From Moraxellaceae bacterium (GTDB lineage Bacteria > Pseudomonadota > Gammaproteobacteria > Pseudomonadales > Moraxellaceae): a DNA stretch of 15,002 nucleotides. Of this stretch, positions 6,867 through 14,121 are shown in pieces. The DNA lies in assembly GCA_021156385.1 (NCBI GenBank), contig JAJNDL010000004.1, positions 1 to 15,002 on the forward strand. Direction: 5' to 3'. The notes beneath the pieces are model-generated. The model saw only the letters and a list, made by a program, of their open reading frames with translations, ran no database searches and was not told where the DNA came from. How positions within the stretch are numbered: position 1 is the first letter of the stretch; each line of letters opens with the position of its first letter. Made by a program: the position numbers and the translations under genes.

Positions 6867-8051
6867 CTAGGCCTTCTGGTAGAGGGTGACGACACAGGCG
6901 CCGCCCAGCCCGAGATTGTGCTGCAGGGCGTTGCGCGCTCCAGTAACTTGGCGCGCCTCAGCCTTGCCGCGCAGCTGGTGCGTCAGCTCATAGCACTGGG
7001 CAAGGCCGGTGGCACCCAAGGGGTGTCCCTTGGACAGCAGGCCGCCGGAGGGATTTGTCACTACCTTGCCGCCATAGGTGTTGGCGCCGGCTTCCACGAA
7101 TCGCTCCGCCTCGCCAACCGGGCAGAAGCCCAGGGCCTCGTAGGTGATGAGCTCGTTATGTGCGAAGCAGTCGTGAAGCTCACAGACGTCGATGTCCTCC
7201 GGACCGACGCCAGAGCGCGCGTATACATGGCGCGCCGCTTCCTGGGCCATGCCGAAACCGACCAGGTTGATCATGTCGTGCGCAGCAAAAGTGCCCGGGA
7301 GGTCGGTGGTCATGGCCTGAGCGGCAATGAAGACATCGCGGCGCAGGCCATGTCGCCGCGCAAACGCATCGGAGACGAGCAGCGCGGCAGCCGACCCGCA
7401 GGTCGGCGGGCAGGCCATGGAGCGGGTCATGACTCCCGGCCACAGCAGTCTCTCGCTCATCACCTCTTCGGGCGTGACCACCTGCCGGAACAGCGCCAGC
7501 GGATTGTTGACCGCATGACGGCTGGCCTTAGCGCGGATCTTCGCAAAGGTTTCCATCTTCGTGCCGTACTTGCGCATGTGGCTCTGGCCGGCGCCCCCGA
7601 AATAGCGCAGCGCCAGCGGCAGCTCGACATCTACCAAGGCATCCGTGACGGCGTCGAAATCCTCGAAGGGGCTGGGGCGGTCGGTAAAAACGCTGCCGAT
7701 GGCTCCCGCGTTCATCTGCTCGAAGCCGACCGCTAGCACACAGTCCGCCACGCCACTCGCCACCGCCTGCCGCGCCAGGTAGAGCGCCGTGGAGCCGGTA
7801 GAGCAGTTGTTGTTGACGTTGATGACGGGAATGCCCGTCATGCCCAGCGGGTACAGGGCCTTCTGCCCGCAGGTGGAGTCACCGTAGACATAGCCGGCAT
7901 AGGCCTGCTCGACCTGGCCGTAGCTGAGGCCGGCATCGTCCAGCGCCAGCCGGGCCGCCTCGGCGCCCATCTCGTGGTAGGGCCTGTTCTGGCCAGGCTT
8001 CACGAACGGAATCATGCCAACGCCGGCGACAAAAACTCTTGGCTGACTCAT
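6867..8051 (-). CDS. SCP-x-type thiolase (3-ketoacyl-CoA thiolase without SCP2 domain)
   Basis: A 394-residue thiolase closely resembling the thiolase half of eukaryotic SCPx. It has the nucleophile Cys83 in VNNNCSTGSTALYLARQ, HDCFAHNELITYEALGFCP (293-311), GGLLSKGHPLGATGLAQC with His343, and LQHNLGLGGACVVTLY at the end. There is no SCP2 sterol-carrier domain. SCPx-type enzymes cleave 3-ketoacyl-CoAs including 2-methyl-branched and sterol side-chain substrates; some bacterial relatives (Ltp2) act as aldolases with a DUF35 partner, and no DUF35 gene is seen here. The ATG at 8049-8051 has CAGGAG 8 bases upstream; the frame is open to 8273, but that extension covers the promoter and operator, so it is excluded. 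First gene of the five-gene operon. Confidence 0.93.
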   Translation of the reverse strand: MSQPRVFVAGVGMIPFVKPGQNRPYHEMGAEAARLALDDAGLSYGQVEQAYAGYVYGDSTCGQKALYPLGMTGIPVINVNNNCSTGSTALYLARQAVASGVADCVLAVGFEQMNAGAIGSVFTDRPSPFEDFDAVTDALVDVELPLALRYFGGAGQSHMRKYGTKMETFAKIRAKASRHAVNNPLALFRQVVTPEEVMSERLLWPGVMTRSMACPPTCGSAAALLVSDAFARRHGLRRDVFIAAQAMTTDLPGTFAAHDMINLVGFGMAQEAARHVYARSGVGPEDIDVCELHDCFAHNELITYEALGFCPVGEAERFVEAGANTYGGKVVTNPSGGLLSKGHPLGATGLAQCYELTHQLRGKAEARQVTGARNALQHNLGLGGACVVTLYQKA

Positions 8052-8070
8052 GGGGCGCTCCTGCGAGTGA

Positions 8071-8088
8071 CTTGGCCAAATGACCAAG
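8071..8088. promoter_or_regulatory. Operator site 2, TTGGCC-AAAT-GACCAA
   Basis: The core at 8072-8087 fits TTGGYC-N4-GRCCAA with one asymmetric base, and flanking C/G pairs extend the arms to seven. It lies 7-8 bases downstream of the -10 box of the thiolase operon promoter and 20 bases upstream of the thiolase ATG. A bound repressor would cover the predicted transcription start. A degenerate second match (TTGGTC-GCCT-GCCCGA, 8102-8117) falls in the promoter spacer. Confidence 0.75.
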
Positions 8089-8095
8089 CGTCGCA

Positions 8096-8125
8096 ATGCT
8101 ATTGGTCGCCTGCCCGAGGTGTCAA
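8096..8125 (-). promoter_or_regulatory. Sigma-70-like promoter of the beta-oxidation operon
   Basis: On the minus strand a perfect -35 TTGACA (8120-8125) is followed by an 18-base spacer and a -10 TAGCAT (8096-8101, four of six consensus). Transcription would start near 8088-8090, giving a short leader of about 40 bases with the CAGGAG ribosome site. Operator 2 overlaps the predicted start. Confidence 0.65.
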
Positions 8126-8280
8126 GCATGCTGCCCGCATGCCCTGCCCATGATGGACCGTCGGATTCTCCCCGTACGATGATTGGCCGCACAGGCTTTC
8201 CTGGCAGACAGCTTCTATTGCACTTTCTGAGTTCGGACTCGGACGGCTCGGCAATGGTCAATGGCTTCGCCAAAGCTTAA

Positions 8281-8442
8281 GAGCGTGTTTCTAAATTAGA
8301 GCCCATCTCAAAAATAGTTAGGTTCTAAGCGTCGGCCTACACTGATGCCCTGCTGATCTAGGGCGTAGGTGTGCGATGGAAATTACCGCACGGCAATGCT
8401 CTATTCTCGAGCCGCTGTTGCACGCCAAAGGGCGCTGGCAGC
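8281..8442 (+). mobile_element. Truncated IS5-like insertion sequence remnant
   Basis: This AT-richer stretch between two operons begins near GAGCCCATCTCAAAAATAG (8300-8318), which looks like an insertion-sequence end preceded by TTA. It then carries the start of a transposase frame at 8376: MEITARQCSILEPLLHAKGR, resembling the N-terminus of IS5-family (IS427-group) transposases. The similarity stops after about 20 codons, near 8440, just short of the 3' end of the exported-protein gene. No right end or remaining transposase is present. Outer limits are approximate. Confidence 0.45.
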
Positions 8443-8445
8443 TCT

Positions 8446-10530
8446 TCAGCGCTGCTTCATCAGCGAAAACGAGCTGTACCACTGGCCGGAGGGAACCACC
8501 ACGCTGGCCAGACTATCCGCGCCGAGCTTGACAGCGTTAGCAAGAAAAGGCGCGCCTCCACTTACCGTGCTTCCCAGCACGATGTCGGACCCGATCATGA
8601 GCTGGGCGGTTCTCGGTGTGGTTTCAGCTTCTGACAGCACATCGACACGGCCATTCTGCAAGGCCAGATCGCCGGTAATCTGCGCCAGGCGAATGTTCAC
8701 ATCCGAACGACCGGGCTCGGCGATCGAAATATAACTCCCGTCCGCATCGGGAGAGGAAAAATTGCTGACATTCAGGTCGGTAAATCTGAGCCGGGCACCG
8801 AAGCCCATATAGGAGGACCCGGAGGGAGAAGGGGATAGCGTCACCTCGAAATTATCGAACTCAAGATTGGCGTCCACATCCAGCAGCTTCACCTCGTCAG
8901 CGGCGGCGAGATCGCCCGATTTGATTTCCCCACCGCCCAGGCGCCCGTTAAAGCCGACGCGCACCTGGCCTGACTTGAGGTTGATCCCTTCCGGCTTCAA
9001 AGCCAGGAACAGGTCATTGAAGGCAAATAAAATATTGGACCGCAAGAAGCCGATGCCGAGCGTTGTGGTGCCCGCCCCCTTGGCGGCGGCAGTGTCGGCA
9101 ATCATGAAGTGGCTGCCGCTGTTCCAGGCGCTGCTGTTGGAGGCGATCTTGACGAGACCGTCAAGCTTCATCCCCACCGTATTGGCCACCCCGGTCCCCG
9201 GGTAAATGAAGACATTGGCATCCACATCGCCCAGCGTGTAAATCAACGCCCAGGAAAAGGTCTGATCCTCCGGGGTACCAAGTGCCGACGTATCCAGATA
9301 ATCACCGTCCTTGTTGATGTCGTCCTGAATCTTGACATTGGTGGAATAGGCATGCAGGTTGCCGTCGCGCACCAGCAACGCGAACCCATCCTCGGCGGCG
9401 ACATTGAGATACTGTCCACCATTCGGGCACCCGGGACCGTTACTGGCGCCGCGCCAGCATAATCCGCCGGGCTCTTGCCCGGCCTTGACGACATCCAGGG
9501 TGATGTTGGGAAAGTTCAGGGCATAGGGCGCGCCCGCCAGCTTCTGCCAATTACTGAACACCAGGCGGGCATTCGCGCCAGGCTCCTGCGTAACCCAGGC
9601 AAAGCCGGGGTCAAAGTCCCAGCGCAGGCTCATGTTGATGCCCTCACTGCGGTTGGCTATATTTTCCACGCCCCCGCCATCGGTACCGTACCAGACACCG
9701 CCCCCGCGGACGGCCACCTGCAGATTGGTCAGCTTCCCCAGCCAGTTCCACTGCAGTACCGGCAGGTCGCCCGCTTTGTAGGTAAATGCATCCGCGGCTG
9801 CCGGCGCACCTTCGTAACGCAGACTGAAACCCGCATCCAGATTGGCTGTCGCCGCCTCCATGAAGAGGCCCTTGTCGGTGGCCACACCTACCTTTCCGCC
9901 GGTGAAGTCCAGCTTGAGGCGCAACGCATCGAACAGGGCTTCTGGCTGCCCGGCCGCGCCCTGGCGATAGAACAGCTTGGCATCGCCCAAGTCCAAGGAG
10001 AATGCCGCGGCGGCATCCGCGCTGTTGAGCAGACCCTTGCTATTGCTCAGGCTGAAGGCCACGGCGCTGTCCAGGGCGAAGCTGCCCAGAGAGCGGCTGG
10101 CGTCCACCTGGTGAACCACCTTGTCCACCAACAGGCGGGTTCGGGACCCCTGTAACGTCACCGCCATTCCCGGCACTGTCCCATCGCCTCCGGCATCGAC
10201 AGTGGCGCTATAGGTGAAGTTGCCTGCAGTAGTTCCGCCATTCAGCGCGATAGGCTTCAAGGAAACATTTTCCACCTGCGCCCAGGCCTCCGGGTTGATG
10301 GTCACCCCCCCGACGGCGGATACGCCGCGGTCTACTGTCCAGCGCGAGGCGCTAAGAGGGATGGTGGAATGGCTCAATGTCAGGGTGAGCCCATCGCTGC
10401 CGTGCACACTGGCGAGGCTGTCATCCTCCATCGGCTCCAGCGCCCCCGCCAAGGGGGTGAGAAAAAGCAAGCCGAACCCACAGATTACCCAGGGGTGTAG
10501 CGACCTGCCGCGTTGAACCGTTGTCATCAT
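8446..10530 (-). CDS. Large exported DUF6160/Fil-like protein (694 aa)
   Basis: A 694-residue exported protein, last and largest of the four-gene operon. Residues 1-30 form a signal peptide (hydrophobic WVICGFGLLFLTPLAGA), directly followed by the shared acidic motif MEDDSLASVHGSDG (34-47). The rest alternates short beta-like strands rich in Gly, Asn, Asp and Ser. It includes a calcium-loop-like DINKDGDYLD at about 398-410 and repeats of the type 'LKLDFTGGKVGV' and 'INLKSGQVRVGFNGRLGGG', and ends in VVVPSGQWYSSFSL. It starts 6 bases after the upstream stop, with GAGG overlapping that stop; the second ATG (10527) is equally possible. The family is, from memory, DUF6160-like and related to the putative 'Fil' pilus-system proteins of Acinetobacter. 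The function is unknown; a surface or periplasmic location is inferred. Confidence 0.82.
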   Translation of the reverse strand: MMTTVQRGRSLHPWVICGFGLLFLTPLAGALEPMEDDSLASVHGSDGLTLTLSHSTIPLSASRWTVDRGVSAVGGVTINPEAWAQVENVSLKPIALNGGTTAGNFTYSATVDAGGDGTVPGMAVTLQGSRTRLLVDKVVHQVDASRSLGSFALDSAVAFSLSNSKGLLNSADAAAAFSLDLGDAKLFYRQGAAGQPEALFDALRLKLDFTGGKVGVATDKGLFMEAATANLDAGFSLRYEGAPAAADAFTYKAGDLPVLQWNWLGKLTNLQVAVRGGGVWYGTDGGGVENIANRSEGINMSLRWDFDPGFAWVTQEPGANARLVFSNWQKLAGAPYALNFPNITLDVVKAGQEPGGLCWRGASNGPGCPNGGQYLNVAAEDGFALLVRDGNLHAYSTNVKIQDDINKDGDYLDTSALGTPEDQTFSWALIYTLGDVDANVFIYPGTGVANTVGMKLDGLVKIASNSSAWNSGSHFMIADTAAAKGAGTTTLGIGFLRSNILFAFNDLFLALKPEGINLKSGQVRVGFNGRLGGGEIKSGDLAAADEVKLLDVDANLEFDNFEVTLSPSPSGSSYMGFGARLRFTDLNVSNFSSPDADGSYISIAEPGRSDVNIRLAQITGDLALQNGRVDVLSEAETTPRTAQLMIGSDIVLGSTVSGGAPFLANAVKLGADSLASVVVPSGQWYSSFSLMKQR

Positions 10531-10536
10531 GACACC

Positions 10537-11757
10537 TCAGCAAAACTTGCTGGAGCCGTAGCAATTCGAGACAGGGGACTGGTTCATATCCAGGTTATCG
10601 ACATTCACCCCCTCCTGCATCTCGCCCAACAGTGCCACGGAGCCCAGCACACCATAATCGTTCGTTGTATTCAGGTTTCTGACTGCCGCATAGGGGATAT
10701 TCATCCACCAGCCGGTGTTGGCCGTGGCCGCATAACCGGACTTGTCGAATTTTGGATAGGCAATTTGTTCGCGCTGGAACGACAGAAAGAAATCCTTGGT
10801 TTTCGTGCTATCGAGGATGATCGTGTGGACAAACCGCAAGGCTTCTTTCAGGTCCACATGCACGCTGTCATCCGGCGACAACAACCCGGAATAAATCATG
10901 GCCGGGAAATCATCGGGATGATGACTCTGCTTGGACACGACCAGCAGCTTGTCCATGCGGGTACCGCTGCGCCTGACGAAGAAGGGGTCGCGGAAGCTGG
11001 CATCGGCGCCGGTATTGTTGCCGGGATTGCCATCGCAGTTGGCATGCAGCGCCGCGCCGCCGCTGCCCATGCCCGTGGTATCGCCAAAGCAGGCATTGGC
11101 GGTACCCAGTGATGTCTGCGCGGCCAGCTTTCCAGACAGTTCCACATTCAGATAGCCGCTCATGTAGTTGATTCCGGACTCGCAGGCCAGCGCGCCAGCC
11201 CCGGTATTGGCGCCCGTATCGCAGGTGCCCCCGCGTTCCACGTTGACCTGGCCGTTGGCATACTCGCGCCCAATGCTTAACGCGCCGTCCGCGCTTTCAA
11301 AGCCAATCTTTATGCCGACGATCTCCCGGTTGGTCTTGTTGCCATCCTCCTTGACAGCGAGCTCGATATAAGGACGCCGCACCATGAAATCACTGGTCAC
11401 CGCCGCGCCGGGAGCATTGCCGTTGCGCCCCATGAAGCGCACATAATCCATGTCGATGTCGCAGGCATTGGCCACCAGATTCTCGTTGCTGCCACCGCAT
11501 CCCAGCTGCAGCTTGTCGATATTGAGATTGAAGGCCATGTCCACGTCCAGGCCGAGGCGGTAATAGGTGAAGTCTGTGGAGCTGCCGACCCCTCCCGCTC
11601 CCGTCAGCGAGTTGGGGCCAATCCTGTCGCTGACAAACAGGGCCTGCCCATTCACCTGCTCCAGCTCGGCATCATCCATTTCCTGAACGGCAACAGCCGG
11701 TCCCGCCTGCAGCAGGATAAGCAATAGCAGCTGCGTCGCTCTTGATTTTCTATCCAT
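10537..11757 (-). CDS. Exported DUF6160/Fil-like protein (406 aa)
   Basis: A 406-residue exported protein, third in the operon. A signal peptide covers residues 1-23 (LLLLILLQAGPAVA), followed at once by the shared motif MDDAELEQVNGQA (27-39). The mature part has the family stretches FNLNIDKLQLGCGGSNEN, ANACDIDMDYVRFMG, MVRRPYIELAVKEDGNKTNR and REIVGIKIGFESADGALSIG. This order is typical of this uncharacterised gammaproteobacterial family. Several Cys (LGCGG, NACDI, CDTG, ACES, NACFGD, the C-terminal NCYGSSKFC) suggest disulphides in an oxidising compartment. The ATG at 11755-11757 has an AGGGAGAGGG ribosome site and lies 14 bases after the preceding stop. It resembles proteins annotated as pilus-assembly or Fil proteins; no function is established. 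Confidence 0.82.
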   Translation of the reverse strand: MDRKSRATQLLLLILLQAGPAVAVQEMDDAELEQVNGQALFVSDRIGPNSLTGAGGVGSSTDFTYYRLGLDVDMAFNLNIDKLQLGCGGSNENLVANACDIDMDYVRFMGRNGNAPGAAVTSDFMVRRPYIELAVKEDGNKTNREIVGIKIGFESADGALSIGREYANGQVNVERGGTCDTGANTGAGALACESGINYMSGYLNVELSGKLAAQTSLGTANACFGDTTGMGSGGAALHANCDGNPGNNTGADASFRDPFFVRRSGTRMDKLLVVSKQSHHPDDFPAMIYSGLLSPDDSVHVDLKEALRFVHTIILDSTKTKDFFLSFQREQIAYPKFDKSGYAATANTGWWMNIPYAAVRNLNTTNDYGVLGSVALLGEMQEGVNVDNLDMNQSPVSNCYGSSKFC

Positions 11758-11771
11758 GTGCCCTCTCCCTG

Positions 11772-12443
11772 CTAAAAGCCATACAGCCTGACCTTTCCAT
11801 CCACATCAATCGTGGTGGTGTAGCCGGCGGTGTCCCTGATCCGGAAGCCGAGAAAGCTCCCGTTGGCGTCGTTGCCAAAGCCTGTGGCACCGTATTCCAG
11901 CGCCATTCGCCCTACCTCCAGCCCCAGGGTGATGTCGTTCTCGAAGACGCCCGGACTGCCGGTGAAAGACAGCTGCAGCGCCGGCAGGTTTCTCGGATCG
12001 CAACCGGCCAGCAAGCACGTGCCCGCATCATTCTTAAAACGGGCATCGTCCCGGTAGGCGGTGTAGGCAGCGGGATTGAAGGAACCGTCCACATTCAGCC
12101 CATCGATGAAGAGCCGGCCAAAAAAATCCTTGAGCATGAGCCACTCGCCACCGCCCCCCGCACGATTGGCGAACTTGACTCCCAGCTTGCAGGGATTGTT
12201 GAGGCCCACGCAGCTGGATAACGATGCCAGTGGCGCGCCACTGGCATCGGCATTCATGCGATGCTCCAGCAACAGTGCGACCCCCTGCTGACCTGCCACG
12301 CCCGCCATCTCGTCATCGAGCAACTCTTCCATGCCTGCACAGGCAGTACCGGAAAGCCCCGCCATCAGCGTGACAAGGGCGAACGCCCCGTAAGCACGAG
12401 ACAAGGGCCGTGCGCGACCTCGCGTACAATTGCTGGCGCTCAT
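11772..12443 (-). CDS. Exported DUF6160/Fil-like protein (223 aa)
   Basis: The smallest of the four, 223 residues. A twin-Arg-free signal peptide spans about 1-36 (GAFALVTLMAGLSGTACA), followed by the shared motif LLDDEMAGVAGQQG (41-54). The mature part contains LKDFFGRLFIDGLNVDGSF and two Cys-containing loops (SSCVGLNNPCKLG, GTCLLAGCDPRNLP). The LNVDG phrase and a C-terminal TTIDVDGKVRLYGF strand fit a repetitive beta fold. The start codon overlaps the upstream stop in ATGA at 12440-12443, with GGGAG 8 bases upstream, so translation is coupled. Codons for DASGAPLAS (about residues 66-74) lie inside a perfect 28-bp DNA palindrome, listed separately. The specific role is unknown. Confidence 0.8.
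   Translation of the reverse strand: MSASNCTRGRARPLSRAYGAFALVTLMAGLSGTACAGMEELLDDEMAGVAGQQGVALLLEHRMNADASGAPLASLSSCVGLNNPCKLGVKFANRAGGGGEWLMLKDFFGRLFIDGLNVDGSFNPAAYTAYRDDARFKNDAGTCLLAGCDPRNLPALQLSFTGSPGVFENDITLGLEVGRMALEYGATGFGNDANGSFLGFRIRDTAGYTTTIDVDGKVRLYGF
12222..12249. repeat. Perfect 28-bp palindrome inside a coding region
   Basis: The half CGATGCCAGTGGCG (12222-12235) is followed with no spacer by its exact reverse complement (12236-12249), centred on an AscI-type GGCGCGCC. The symmetry breaks at 12221/12250. It lies within the 223-residue exported-protein gene and encodes DASGAPLAS. A 14-bp perfect dyad is not expected by chance in 15 kb. It could form a cruciform or a mRNA hairpin, or bind a dimeric protein; its role is unknown. 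Confidence 0.9.
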
Positions 12444-13972
12444 GGACCGGCTCCCAGCGTGGTGATTTTCAAATGCTGGATCAGCATTCCCTCGATTCGG
12501 CTATCGCCCAGGTTCACCGAGGACAGCCCGGTACGGCTGGCGGTGATCACAGGCACGGGGGGATCATTATCCAAAGGAGCATCGGCATTGGGCCGGCTCG
12601 CTGTCGCCGTGAACGTTCCAGCGGCGGTCGCCTTGCTGAAAATGATGCCGTCGGAGGTAGAGCTGAAGGCATTGCAGAGAGAGCCCGCCGCTCCGCAGTT
12701 GGGGCCGTTGCCCGGATACCAGTCTCCCCAGCGCGCATACCCATGGGTCTCGCGATAGCGGTCCGGTCGCCCGTTACGCTGGTAGCCGCAATTGGCGCCA
12801 CTGTAACGAGGGTCCTCGCATCCCAAGGCGGAGGTGGAAATGCTGTAAAAATCGTTGTAGGCATTTGCCTGGTTGGGCAGCCGCGTAAGCGCTATGACAA
12901 AGTTGCCGTTGCCCGCCGTGGCACCGCTTTGGGTGTCGTCCAGAATGAGTGATTGGTAGAACAGCTGCCCTAACGGGAAATACGCATTCACATTGCGGAA
13001 CTTGAGACCGGGTGCATCGTCGGCTGATGTGCCATTGGCGAACAGAGGCACGCTTCCCAGTGCGCCGGCACTGCCGCTGGCCTGGGCCAGGCTAAAGCGG
13101 AAGTCTCCCGATAACCGGCTATACCAGTTCAGGGCCAGGGTGCGGTCATTGTTGTCCTGGTTCTGGAATACCCTGAATACGGTGCCCGCCGACATGTTGG
13201 CGGCGGAATACGTCTCCGTGGTCGTGGTTCTGTCGCTTCGGGTACACAAAAATCCACAGCTCACTGAAACCACTACATTTTTAGTGGTAGTCGTGGGCGT
13301 GTATTGATAGGTGGTCCCGACCGGGTCGCTGACGTTCTGCGTCGTGGTGGTGGACGTGCTGCTGGTGATCGCGGTATGGGGCGCCACCGGCTTGCCAACG
13401 ATCATGACCTGGCTTTGCAGCAGGCCGCTATTGGTGCCCCCTGACTTGCCCACCTCCGCCTCCCCCCAGAAAGCCCAGCGGTAGGGATCTGAATTGGTCG
13501 GCCCCAGGACCTCCAGCACCACCTTGGTGATGCTGTTGTTCTGAAAGTCATACGCTGTCTTGTCGAACACGCGCAGCAGATAGGGATTGTCAAAGGGCGC
13601 CATCAGAAAGCCGGTATTCGCCACAGGGCAGAAGGCATGGCCACATGCCTCACCCGTCCAGCCCCGACCATCGACGGCGCCGGCTCCCGACAGGGTAAGG
13701 CCATACCATCGCAGATCCCCGCGCTTGAAGACCGACCCAGTCGCGGGGACCGTGCCGATCTGCTCGAAATAGCCGGTGTTTTTCATCTGGAAGCGGAAGT
13801 CTTCCGCCACAATGGCGACACCTTCGCCGGTGACATCTGCCAGCTCCGCATCGTCCATTGCCGTCGGGGCATAACAGAGCCCCAGAGAATTAGGCATGGA
13901 AAGTGCGAGCAACACGCCGCCCATCCAAACTCGGCGATGCCATCCTGGCATGAGAAAGTTTTTGTTATTCAT
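12440..13972 (-). CDS. Exported DUF6160/Fil-like protein (510 aa), first gene of operon
   Basis: A 510-residue exported protein, first of four. The N-terminus MNNKNFLMPGWHRRVWMGGVLLALSMPNSLGLCYA is a signal peptide, followed by MDDAELADVTGEG (39-51), the clearest copy of the motif shared by all four. The mature part includes GDLRWYGLTLSGAGAVDG, LMAPFDNPYLLRVFDKTAYD and VVLEVLGPTNSDPYRWAFWG, then a Thr/Ser-rich low-complexity stretch at about 199-260 interrupted by CGFLC. Farther on are LNWYSRLSGDFRFSLAQASG and Cys pairs (CEDPRYSGANCGY). I chose the ATG at 13970-13972; the frame also allows a TTG at 13978, which is better spaced from GGGG. The gene ends in an ATGA overlap with the next. The promoter at 14122-14151 carries two operators. 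The function is unknown, with a surface location inferred. Confidence 0.82.
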   Translation of the reverse strand: MNNKNFLMPGWHRRVWMGGVLLALSMPNSLGLCYAPTAMDDAELADVTGEGVAIVAEDFRFQMKNTGYFEQIGTVPATGSVFKRGDLRWYGLTLSGAGAVDGRGWTGEACGHAFCPVANTGFLMAPFDNPYLLRVFDKTAYDFQNNSITKVVLEVLGPTNSDPYRWAFWGEAEVGKSGGTNSGLLQSQVMIVGKPVAPHTAITSSTSTTTTQNVSDPVGTTYQYTPTTTTKNVVVSVSCGFLCTRSDRTTTTETYSAANMSAGTVFRVFQNQDNNDRTLALNWYSRLSGDFRFSLAQASGSAGALGSVPLFANGTSADDAPGLKFRNVNAYFPLGQLFYQSLILDDTQSGATAGNGNFVIALTRLPNQANAYNDFYSISTSALGCEDPRYSGANCGYQRNGRPDRYRETHGYARWGDWYPGNGPNCGAAGSLCNAFSSTSDGIIFSKATAAGTFTATASRPNADAPLDNDPPVPVITASRTGLSSVNLGDSRIEGMLIQHLKITTLGAGP

Positions 13973-14094
13973 TACCAAGTCAACCCCGAAGGGTCCCCAG
14001 TTTTTTATGAGGCAAAACCCGCCGCAGGCTCACACAGGGAACGTAGAAGCCTTCCGCTGCGCAGCAATCAGGTTCGCGCACTTTCGTCCGATGA

Positions 14095-14110
14095 TTGGTC
14101 GACCGGCCAA
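14095..14110. promoter_or_regulatory. Operator site 3, TTGGTC-GACC-GGCCAA
   Basis: This matches TTGGYC-N4-GRCCAA and lies 11 bases downstream of the -10 box of the exported-protein operon, at about +4 to +20. Its centre is 36 bp from operator 4. The same position relative to the -10 is seen at operators 1 and 2. Confidence 0.75.
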
Positions 14111-14121
14111 ATTGGCAGTGG

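Noticed and set aside
6459..7736. Plus-strand 425-codon open frame
   Set aside because: Antisense to the MaoC-N and thiolase genes; no domain visible.
8102..8117. Possible fifth operator TTGGTC-GCCT-GCCCGA in the thiolase promoter spacer
   Set aside because: Right half matches only four of six positions, so it is mentioned but not called as a site.
8052..8273. N-terminal extension of the thiolase
   Set aside because: It would cover the promoter and operator. MSQPRVFVAGVGMIPF at 8051 is a normal thiolase N-terminus with a good ribosome site.
8347..8364. GCCCT-N8-AGGGC hairpin downstream of the 694-aa gene
   Set aside because: Short stem, no T-run and 80 bases from the stop; lies inside the IS remnant.
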